Positions 1 through 6,041 of a stretch of DNA of 64,000 nucleotides are shown in pieces (the stretch's first letter is position 1; the number at the start of each line of letters is the position of its first letter). This DNA comes from QHXN01 sp032162705 (GTDB lineage: Bacteria; Acidobacteriota; Blastocatellia; Pyrinomonadales; Pyrinomonadaceae). The DNA lies in contig JAVRON010000144.1 in assembly GCA_032162705.1 (NCBI GenBank), forward strand, positions 23,458 through 87,457, given 5' to 3'. A program made the translations under genes and the position numbers. The notes under the pieces are model-generated. The model was not told the DNA's origin, ran no database searches, and worked only from the letters and a program-made list of their open reading frames with translations.

Positions 1-90
1 GTCCGACTGGGGCCCCGCCAGCCGCGCCCGCTCGCCAACGGCGACCGGCTGCGCCTCGGCGAGACGATGCTCCACTTTCTCATCGGGTAA
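1..90 (+). CDS. C-terminal end of an FHA-domain protein (partial)
   Basis: Only the last 29 codons lie in the window, ending with TAA at 88-90. The visible residues (ANGDRLRLGETMLHFLIG) match the last two beta strands of a forkhead-associated domain, where an NGDRLRLGxT-type turn precedes the final strand. FHA domains bind phosphothreonine peptides. The gene is followed by an RDD protein, a zinc-ribbon/TPR protein and a second FHA protein in the same direction, so it probably belongs to the same signalling cluster. The rest of the protein cannot be seen. Confidence 0.7.
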   Translation, partial: VRLGPRQPRPLANGDRLRLGETMLHFLIG

Positions 91-99
91 ATCCGATGA

Positions 100-206
100 A
101 GTAGACAGTAGTCAGTAGCCAGTAGAAAAACATCTCCCGCGAGGACGCTTCGCAACTGCCGGCACGCGACTGACGTAAATGAAAACTACTGACTACTGTC
201 TACTGA
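100..206. repeat. Inverted heptad repeat, AGTAGAC family, copy 1
   Basis: The left arm (100-125) is a run of AGTAG-based heptamers (AGTAGAC, AGTAGTC, AGTAGCC). The right arm (about 186-206) is its reverse complement, built from TACTGAC and TACTGTC units. The arms are separated by about 60 nt of unique sequence. The element lies between the FHA gene fragment and the RDD gene. The same family recurs at 5847-6038, 8502-8618, 11882-12028 and 43299-43452. A transcript crossing it could form a long imperfect hairpin. Confidence 0.9.
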
Positions 207-216
207 CCACCATTAA

Positions 217-759
217 ATGTCTGTGCAACTCGAACAAGAGACACCCGCCGCGACGAAGCGGCGCAACGAAGCGCAGGTGAGCAGCGGACGCGCACCCGCG
301 CCGCGCGCCGCGGTCAACATCGAGCGGCTGCGCGCTCCCTTCTCGCTGCGTTGCGGGGCGTTGTTGATCGACTACATCCTGATGATCGGCGTGCTGGCGC
401 TCGCCACGCTGCTGGCGCGCGTGTTCGGCGACGTGCGGCGCGGCAGTGCGTTCGTGCTGAACGCGGGGTACATCGCGGTCATCGTTGTGACGCTTCTGAA
501 CTTCGTGTTGGTCGCGGGTCTCACGGGGCGCACACTCGGCAAGTGGTTCGCGGGCCTCCGCATCGAGCGGAAGGACGGCGTGCCCTTGAGCTTCGGGCGC
601 TCGCTCGTGCGCCACCTTGCCGGCTATCCTTTGACGCTCTTGACGCTCGGCGCGGGCTTCCTGCTCGCAGCCTTACACCCGCAGGGGCGCGCTCTGCACG
701 ACCTGTTGGCCGGCACTATCGTCGTGCGCAGCCGGAGCCAGCGCGTGAACACCCGCTAA
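217..759 (+). CDS. RDD family membrane protein
   Basis: This 180-residue protein has about 45 polar N-terminal residues followed by an RDD domain. The first helix starts near RAPFSLRCGALLIDYILM, with the conserved Arg and the Asp of LIDY. A second helix follows (YIAVIVVTLLNFVLVAGLTG), then the GRTLGKWFAGLRI turn typical of the family, and a third hydrophobic segment near the C-terminus. RDD proteins are small inner-membrane proteins of mostly unknown function, some linked to ion or compatible-solute exchange. It begins just after repeat copy 1 and is followed 33 nt later by the zinc-ribbon/TPR gene, suggesting co-transcription. Confidence 0.85.
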   Translation: MSVQLEQETPAATKRRNEAQVSSGRAPAPRAAVNIERLRAPFSLRCGALLIDYILMIGVLALATLLARVFGDVRRGSAFVLNAGYIAVIVVTLLNFVLVAGLTGRTLGKWFAGLRIERKDGVPLSFGRSLVRHLAGYPLTLLTLGAGFLLAALHPQGRALHDLLAGTIVVRSRSQRVNTR

Positions 760-792
760 AGAAACCTCGCCGCCGAAAGACCCGAACAACGG

Positions 793-2622
793 ATGCAAAA
801 ATCTTGTCCAAGTTGTGGTGCGGAGACTTTCCCCGGCACGCGTTTCTGTCGGCGCTGCGGAGCGACGGTCTACGCCGCGGGCACGGACGGCACGGGCGAT
901 GTCTCGCCGCAGGCCGCGACCGTCCCGCTCGAAGGCTTGGAGGGGCGCAAGACCGTCGGTCTTGCGCCGGAGAGCGGGCACGGCTCCGCCGACACCTCGC
1001 GCGTCAGCCTCGCCGAGATGGAGCGACTGCTGCGCGCGCAGCAGGACTCTATACGGCAGCAGGACGCGGCGTTGGTGCAGCCGCAGCAGGACGCGGCGTC
1101 GGCGCATGTGCCAGACCCGGAGGCCACGCTCGTCACACACTCCGCCGCCGCTACGCGTCCCGAAGGCTCGGTCGCGAGCTACGACGAAGAAGTGACCATC
1201 ACCGTCCCGCGCCCACCGCAGACACGCGAGACGGCGTCGGACTCCGAGGCCGCAACAGACTTCGAGAAGACGACGGACTTTGAGACGACGACGGACTTTG
1301 AGACGACGCGCCCCACAGACTTTGAGACGACACACACGGCGGACTTTGATGCGACGCGTCCCGCGGCGAACGCATTCACGACGACGAACGCACAGTCAGC
1401 GACGAACGCACAGTCAGCCACTAACGTACGGTCAGCGACGAATGCACAGTCAGTGACGAACGCATCAGCCGTCTCCACAGGTAGCGCGCAGTCGCCCGCC
1501 GCAGGTAGCGCGCAGTCGCCCGCCGCGCCTCCACGTCGCCGTTGGCCGGTCGTCGTCGCCATCTCTGCCGCCGCGCTGGTCTTCACGTTCGCAGCCGCGT
1601 GGCTTGCCTTCAGTCTCCTGCGGAGACCGTCCGTGACCGACTTGCCGACGCAAGCACCGACCGCGCCTGCCAGTGCGGATGCGAAGCAGCAGTTCGAGGA
1701 GAAGGTCGCGGAGGCCGAAGGCTTGCTCGCGCAGGGAAACATGGAGGGCGCGCTCGGGCGTCTGCGCGAGGCCAACGCGCTCGACCCTTCAAACACGCGC
1801 GCGCACCGACGCCTCGGCGAGCTTCTGCTCTCGACGGGAGTGCGCCGCGAGGCGATAGATGAGTTTCGCGCTGTCACGCGCAATGCGCCCGAAGACTTCA
1901 CCGCCTGGCGTCAGCTCGCCACGGCGCAGTTCGCCGAAGGTCTCTACCGCGACGCGGCGGAATCTTACCGACGTGTCGTCTCGCTGGCGGGCGAGCAGAC
2001 GGCAGACCCCTCAGACCTCCTCTCTTACGCCGACGCGCTGCGCCTCTCGGGCCGCGCCGACGAGGCACGCGCCGTCTACGAGCGCCTAGCCGCTGCCGCC
2101 GCGTCGGACGTGGCAAGTCTCGCGCGCCAGCGGTTAGCAGAACTCACACAGACGCAGCCCACACCAGCGCCGGCCTTGCGTGCGGGCGAGCAGACGGGCG
2201 AGCACGCTTCTGCTCCGCGCGAAGGCGAGACCGCATCGGCCACTTCGCCCCTCACACAGACACAGCCCGTGTCAGCCGCGCCCACACCGGCCCCGCCGCA
2301 GCCCACTCCGACGCCGCAAACGGCGCGTCCGGCGGAAGCCTCGCCCGCCGAGCACTACGGCCGCGGCGCGCAGCTCTGGTCGTCGAACCGCGCGGCTGCG
2401 CTCGAAGAGTTCCGCGCGGCGGCCTCGGGCGGAAACACGGACGCGCACTACTACCTCGGCCTCTCTTACGTCGAGGGCAAAAATCTCCATGCGCTCAACC
2501 GCGCAGAGGTCGTCGCCGCGCTCCAGCACTTTCAGCTCGCGCAGCGCGGCCAGTTCGCCGAGCAGTCGCGCCGCTACGCGCAGCAGCTCGGAAAGGAATT
2601 TGACAGGTTACGAAAACAGTGA
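793..2622 (+). CDS. Zinc-ribbon, single-membrane-span, TPR protein
   Basis: This 609-residue protein begins with a zinc ribbon, CPSCG...CRRCG, with Cys near positions 5, 8, 19 and 22. A long Thr/Ser/Ala-rich linker follows, with repeated units such as TDFETT and NAQSAT. A single membrane span lies near residue 250 (VVVAISAAALVFTFAAAWLAF). The C-terminal half carries tetratricopeptide repeats (LLAQGNMEGALGRLREANAL, ALRLSGRADEARAVYERL) interrupted by a Pro-rich stretch, then a Sel1/TPR-like end. The layout suggests a cytoplasmic zinc ribbon joined to an extracytoplasmic TPR scaffold. The substrate is unknown. The neighbouring FHA/PP2C genes point to a signalling or assembly role. The TGA stop lies at the edge of the next inverted repeat. 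Confidence 0.8.
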   Translation: MQKSCPSCGAETFPGTRFCRRCGATVYAAGTDGTGDVSPQAATVPLEGLEGRKTVGLAPESGHGSADTSRVSLAEMERLLRAQQDSIRQQDAALVQPQQDAASAHVPDPEATLVTHSAAATRPEGSVASYDEEVTITVPRPPQTRETASDSEAATDFEKTTDFETTTDFETTRPTDFETTHTADFDATRPAANAFTTTNAQSATNAQSATNVRSATNAQSVTNASAVSTGSAQSPAAGSAQSPAAPPRRRWPVVVAISAAALVFTFAAAWLAFSLLRRPSVTDLPTQAPTAPASADAKQQFEEKVAEAEGLLAQGNMEGALGRLREANALDPSNTRAHRRLGELLLSTGVRREAIDEFRAVTRNAPEDFTAWRQLATAQFAEGLYRDAAESYRRVVSLAGEQTADPSDLLSYADALRLSGRADEARAVYERLAAAAASDVASLARQRLAELTQTQPTPAPALRAGEQTGEHASAPREGETASATSPLTQTQPVSAAPTPAPPQPTPTPQTARPAEASPAEHYGRGAQLWSSNRAAALEEFRAAASGGNTDAHYYLGLSYVEGKNLHALNRAEVVAALQHFQLAQRGQFAEQSRRYAQQLGKEFDRLRKQ

Positions 2623-2717
2623 CGAGTGACAAGTGGCGAGTGACAAGTGACAGGTGACAGGTGACAAGAAAAAGCGTTTGTCTTAACCTATCACCTGTCA
2701 CTTGTCACCCGTTACCG
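2620..2717. repeat. Inverted heptad repeat, AGTGACA family
   Basis: The left arm is a tandem run of AGTGACA and GGTGACA heptamers, and the right arm holds the complementary TGTCACT/TGTCACC run. The spacer is about 20 nt (aaaaagcgtttgtcttaacc region). The stop codon of the upstream TPR gene is the first base triplet of the element. It is closely related to the AGTGATA family at 12646-12732, 20136-20213 and 27258-27349. Confidence 0.88.
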
Positions 2718-2730
2718 CTTTTGAACGATC

Positions 2731-4458
2731 ATGTCTGAGTTAATCGTCAACTACCCTGACCGCGCGCCAGAACGTCTCCCGCTGGGTCGCTTGCGCATCA
2801 CCATCGGGCGCTCGGCGCGCAACGACGTGTGTGTGCCCGACCCGTTCGCCTCGCGCGTCCACGCGGAGGTGCGGCGCGAGGGCGACCAGTATCTGCTGCA
2901 AGACCTCGGCTCGGCCAACGGCACTTACTACAACGGCCAGAAGCTCGAACAGACAATCGTGCTCACGCACGGCGGGCGCGTGCAGATCGGCGAGACCGAG
3001 ATCGTCTTCAAGGAGAAGGCGACCGAGCGCACGCTTCCCCCCACGACCATCGAGGGGGACGCGCCGCTCCCCGAGGCGACCATCGCCTTCGACTCGGCGC
3101 AGCACACCACCTCGGGTCTGCTCGAAACAATCGAGGGCGCGCGCACGCAGACCTCGGGCCGCTTCGACCTCGCGACCATCGTCCCGCAACGTGCCGCCAC
3201 CACTGCCGCCGCCGCCGTTCAGGGCGACCTGCTCGCGCTCATCTCAAAGGTCGGCGTCACGCTTCTCGCCTCGGCCACGCTCGACGAGACGCTCAAGCAG
3301 GTCGCGCTCCTCGTCTTCGACGCCGTGCCCGCCGAACGTTGTCTCATCATGCTGCGCGAAGAGGAGTCGGGCGAACTGCGTGTGCGCGCCGCCGAGATGA
3401 GCGACCGCCGACCGGAAGTGGGCGAGGTGCGTGTGAGCCGAACCATCATCGAAGAGGTCGTCAATCAGGGCCGCTCGGTCTTGACCTCCGACGCGCAGCA
3501 CGACCCGCGCTTTCGTTCAAGCACCGTCACTTTTCAAGGCATACGCTCAGTGCTGGCCGTACCTTTGGGCGTGGGCGAGCGTATCTTCGGCATGATCTAC
3601 GCCGACTCGCCGCTCGCCACCTCGCGCTTCACCGAAGACCATCTCAAGGTCTTGACCACGCTCGGCTCGGTCGCCGCCATCCGCGTCGAGAACACGCGAC
3701 TGCTCGAAGAGCATCTTGAGCAGCAGCGCTTCGAGCGCGAACTGCAACTGGCGCGCGAGATTCAGCAGCGCTTCCAGCCGACCGCGCCGCCCATCGTCAC
3801 CGGCTACGAATTGCAGGGCATCAGCTTCCCTTCGTACCAGATCGGCGGCGACTATTACGACTTCATCCCCTGTGCCGACGGTCGTCTCGTTGTTGCGCTC
3901 GGCGACGTATCGGGCAAGGGGACTTCGGCTGCGCTCCTGATGTCTTCACTCCACGCAGCAGTCCACGCGCAGGTCGCTTCGTGCCGGCCCATCACGGAGA
4001 CCATCGGCGCGGTCAATCGCTACCTCGCCGACAACACGCCCACCAATCGCTTCGTCACGCTCTTCTACGCCGAGCTAGACCCTCTGACCGGCTCGCTCGC
4101 CTTCATCAACGCCGGTCACAACCCGCCCATCATCGCGCACGAAGGCGGCACGCTTGAGCAGTTGGCTGTGGGCGGGCTGCCCCTCGGTATCATGCACGAC
4201 TTCGACTACCGAGAAGGACGGACGCAACTGCGCGCGGGCGATGTGCTCGTCGCATACTCCGACGGCGTCACCGAGACCCAGAACCCGAAGGGCGAAGAGT
4301 TCGGCACCATCCGTCTTCAGGAGGTCATCACGCAGAACACAGACCGCACGGCCTCCGGCATCCGCGACAAGATCGAGTCCGCGCTCTCGGCCTTCGCGCA
4401 AGGCACTCCCGCCGTAGACGACATCACGCTCCTCATCTTGAAGCGTGCGAGCGAATAA
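2731..4458 (+). CDS. FHA-GAF-PP2C (SpoIIE/RsbU-type) serine phosphatase
   Basis: This 575-residue protein has three domains. Residues about 1-95 are an FHA domain with IGRSARNDVCV and SRVHAEV (phosphothreonine-binding Arg, Ser and His). Residues about 165-325 are a GAF domain (LLASATLDETLKQVALLVF to VAAIRVENTRLLEEH). Residues about 345-572 are a PP2C-type phosphatase of the SpoIIE/RsbU class, with LAREIQQRF, GGDYYDF, GDVSGKGTSAAL and VDDITLLIL. These are the metal-binding Asp motifs, so it looks catalytically intact. Such proteins usually dephosphorylate anti-sigma-factor antagonists. No anti-sigma or antagonist gene is visible nearby. The ATG follows repeat 2620-2717. Confidence 0.93.
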   Translation: MSELIVNYPDRAPERLPLGRLRITIGRSARNDVCVPDPFASRVHAEVRREGDQYLLQDLGSANGTYYNGQKLEQTIVLTHGGRVQIGETEIVFKEKATERTLPPTTIEGDAPLPEATIAFDSAQHTTSGLLETIEGARTQTSGRFDLATIVPQRAATTAAAAVQGDLLALISKVGVTLLASATLDETLKQVALLVFDAVPAERCLIMLREEESGELRVRAAEMSDRRPEVGEVRVSRTIIEEVVNQGRSVLTSDAQHDPRFRSSTVTFQGIRSVLAVPLGVGERIFGMIYADSPLATSRFTEDHLKVLTTLGSVAAIRVENTRLLEEHLEQQRFERELQLAREIQQRFQPTAPPIVTGYELQGISFPSYQIGGDYYDFIPCADGRLVVALGDVSGKGTSAALLMSSLHAAVHAQVASCRPITETIGAVNRYLADNTPTNRFVTLFYAELDPLTGSLAFINAGHNPPIIAHEGGTLEQLAVGGLPLGIMHDFDYREGRTQLRAGDVLVAYSDGVTETQNPKGEEFGTIRLQEVITQNTDRTASGIRDKIESALSAFAQGTPAVDDITLLILKRASE

Positions 4459-4480
4459 AGAGCGGGACGCTTACAGAACC

Positions 4481-4608
4481 ATAGCTGTTTGCAATCGAGC
4501 GTGCCCGGAAGGCAGTTCACCACAGAGACACAGAGCCACAGCTAAAGGCAGGAAGCTGTGTCTCTGTGGTTCAAATCGCCTCGGCTACATTCATCTGCAA
4601 ACAGCTAT
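4481..4608. repeat. Nested inverted repeat containing a CACAGAGAC-family palindrome
   Basis: There is an outer perfect 13-bp inverted pair, ATAGCTGTTTGCA at 4481-4493 and its complement at 4596-4608. Inside it, a 15-bp perfect inverted pair ACCACAGAGACACAG lies at 4519-4533 with its complement at 4556-4570. The inner pair belongs to the CACAGAGAC family also found at 9295-9385, 19462-19553 and 49382-49491. The nested outer arms are unique to this copy. It fills the gap between the PP2C phosphatase gene and the next gene. Confidence 0.88.
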
Positions 4609-4640
4609 AAGTCCCTGAAGTCTCGAAGGAGAAGCCACGC

Positions 4641-5345
4641 ATGAAACGCTCGCGAGCCAACCCGCTCATCGCCATCAGCAACCAGTCGAACAAGGTGCTG
4701 ACCGACTACCAGCTCATCCGCATGATCCCTTCGCTCCAGCGCCAGATCACCGAGCACTTCCAGCCCGCCTGGGGCACCGGCGCTCAACTTATCTTCTGCG
4801 AGCACACGCCGCCGAAGGACGCCTACCAGATCGTCATCCACGACAAGGCCACGGCGAAGGACGATCAAGGGTATCTCGGCTATCACTTCTCGCCCGAGGG
4901 CTACCCCATCGCCAGCATCTTCGCCATCGACGACATGAACGAAGACGGCACGATCAGCGATACGCTCTCACACGAAATCCTCGAGATGCTCGTTGACCCG
5001 GCCTGCAACCTCTACGCGCACCGCCCGGCGCAGGGCAAACGTCCCGGGCGCGGCTACTTCTACGAAGTCTGCGACCCCGTGCAGGCGCTGAAGTACGAGA
5101 TCGACGGCATACTTGTCGCCGACTTCGTCTACCCCGAGTGGTACGAGAGTATCTGGAAAGAGGGGTCGCGCAAGTTCGACCATCTGGGCAAAGTCAAACG
5201 GCCCTTTCAGGTGCTGCACGGCGGCTACGCCGACATCTTCGAGCGCGGGCGGCGCGGCTTTGCCACGGTCTGGGGCAGCGGCTCGGGCACGCACAGCAAA
5301 CGGCACCGGCGCAAGGTGCAACGCAAGACGAGGGGGGAGAAGTGA
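4641..5345 (+). CDS. Uncharacterised protein with an HExxE metallopeptidase-like motif
   Basis: I do not recognise the family of this 234-residue protein. There is no signal peptide or membrane segment. Near residue 114 the sequence SHEILEMLVDP contains His-Glu-x-x-Glu, reminiscent of HExxH/HExxE zinc peptidase cores. It is preceded by acidic DDMNEDGT and followed by FYEVCDPV, so a metal site with additional ligands is possible. The C-terminus is very basic and Gly/Arg-rich (GTHSKRHRRKVQRKTRGEK), suggesting nucleic-acid or polyanion contact. The start is supported by the upstream GAAGGAGAAG purine run. It stands alone between a nested repeat and a convergent HhH gene. Confidence 0.6.
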   Translation: MKRSRANPLIAISNQSNKVLTDYQLIRMIPSLQRQITEHFQPAWGTGAQLIFCEHTPPKDAYQIVIHDKATAKDDQGYLGYHFSPEGYPIASIFAIDDMNEDGTISDTLSHEILEMLVDPACNLYAHRPAQGKRPGRGYFYEVCDPVQALKYEIDGILVADFVYPEWYESIWKEGSRKFDHLGKVKRPFQVLHGGYADIFERGRRGFATVWGSGSGTHSKRHRRKVQRKTRGEK

Positions 5346-5346
5346 G

Positions 5347-5393
5347 CAGAGACTAACCGCCGGTGAGATGCAGAGACTAACCGCCGGTGAGAC
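5347..5393. repeat. Tandem duplication of about 22 bp at the end of the HhH gene
   Basis: The unit GCAGAGACTAACCGCCGGTGAGA occurs twice back to back, at about 5347-5369 and 5370-5392. The right-hand copy contains the last codons and TAG stop of the minus-strand HhH gene. The left-hand copy is therefore a duplicated gene end lying between two convergent genes. It does not alter either reading frame. Confidence 0.85.
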
Positions 5394-5844
5394 GGCGGAC
5401 GCTTCGGACGATCCTGTCCGCCGTCTTCTCGCCGACGCCGTCGAGGAGGTCGAGGCCGCCGCCTTCCGTGAACTTCCGAAGGTCTTCGAGCGAAGAGATT
5501 TTGAACTGCTGGTAGAAGGTCGCCGCGGTCTTCGGGCCCACGCCTTCGACTTCGAGCAGGTCTAAGACCGTCTCGGGCGTCTCCTCCGTCAAGCGCTCCC
5601 ACGCCTCGAAGGTTCCGCGCTCAAGTAGTTCGACGATCTTGCCGCTAATGGCTCTGCCCACGCCGGGCAGCGTCCGCAAGCCCTTCAACCCTTCCTCGCG
5701 CGCTATCGACGCAACCGAGGACGGCCACGTCTCCAGAGTTTCGGCGGCGTTGCGATACGAACGCACGCGGAACTTATCCTCGCCGCGAATCTCCAACAGC
5801 AGCGCCAACCGCTCGAACCTCCGCGCCATCTCCACATTCGTCAT
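5377..5844 (-). CDS. Stand-alone helix-hairpin-helix (PolX N-terminal-like) DNA-binding protein
   Basis: This 155-residue protein resembles the N-terminal 8-kDa/HhH region of family X DNA polymerases. It has ARRFERLALLLEIRGEDKFRVRSYRNAAETL and two hairpin cores, LPGVGRAISGKIVELL and VEGVGPKTAATFY, plus a third partial one, LDGVGEKTADRIV. The polymerase palm and PHP domains of bacterial PolX (normally about 570 residues) are absent, and the frame closes cleanly with TAG. It may be a dedicated structure-specific DNA-binding protein or a domain left after loss of the rest. It lies convergent with the HExxE gene. Confidence 0.8.
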   Translation of the reverse strand: MTNVEMARRFERLALLLEIRGEDKFRVRSYRNAAETLETWPSSVASIAREEGLKGLRTLPGVGRAISGKIVELLERGTFEAWERLTEETPETVLDLLEVEGVGPKTAATFYQQFKISSLEDLRKFTEGGGLDLLDGVGEKTADRIVRSVRRLTGG

Positions 5845-5846
5845 AA

Positions 5847-6038
5847 GCCAGTAGACAGTAGACCTGAGAAGTAGACAGTAGACCTGAGAAGTAGACAGTA
5901 GACAGTAGACAGTAGTCAGTAGAAAAACCTGAGCGGCACGCCTTGTCGAAGAACACGCGCACCGCTCATTAGACTACTACTGACTACTGACTACTGACCA
6001 CTGACCACTGACTACTGACTACTGACTACTGTCTACTT
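5847..6038. repeat. Inverted heptad repeat, AGTAGAC family, copy 2 (longest)
   Basis: The left arm, 5849-5922, has about ten AGTAGAC/AGTAGTC-type heptamers, partly ordered as a 20-nt super-repeat containing ACCTGAGA (three times). A unique spacer follows (5923-5968), then a right arm 5970-6037 of complementary TACTGAC/TACTGTC/CACTGAC units. It fills the whole gap between the HhH gene and pcrA. The length difference from other copies (about 107-154 bp) suggests arm-length variation by heptamer gain or loss. Confidence 0.9.
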
Positions 6039-6041
6039 GCC

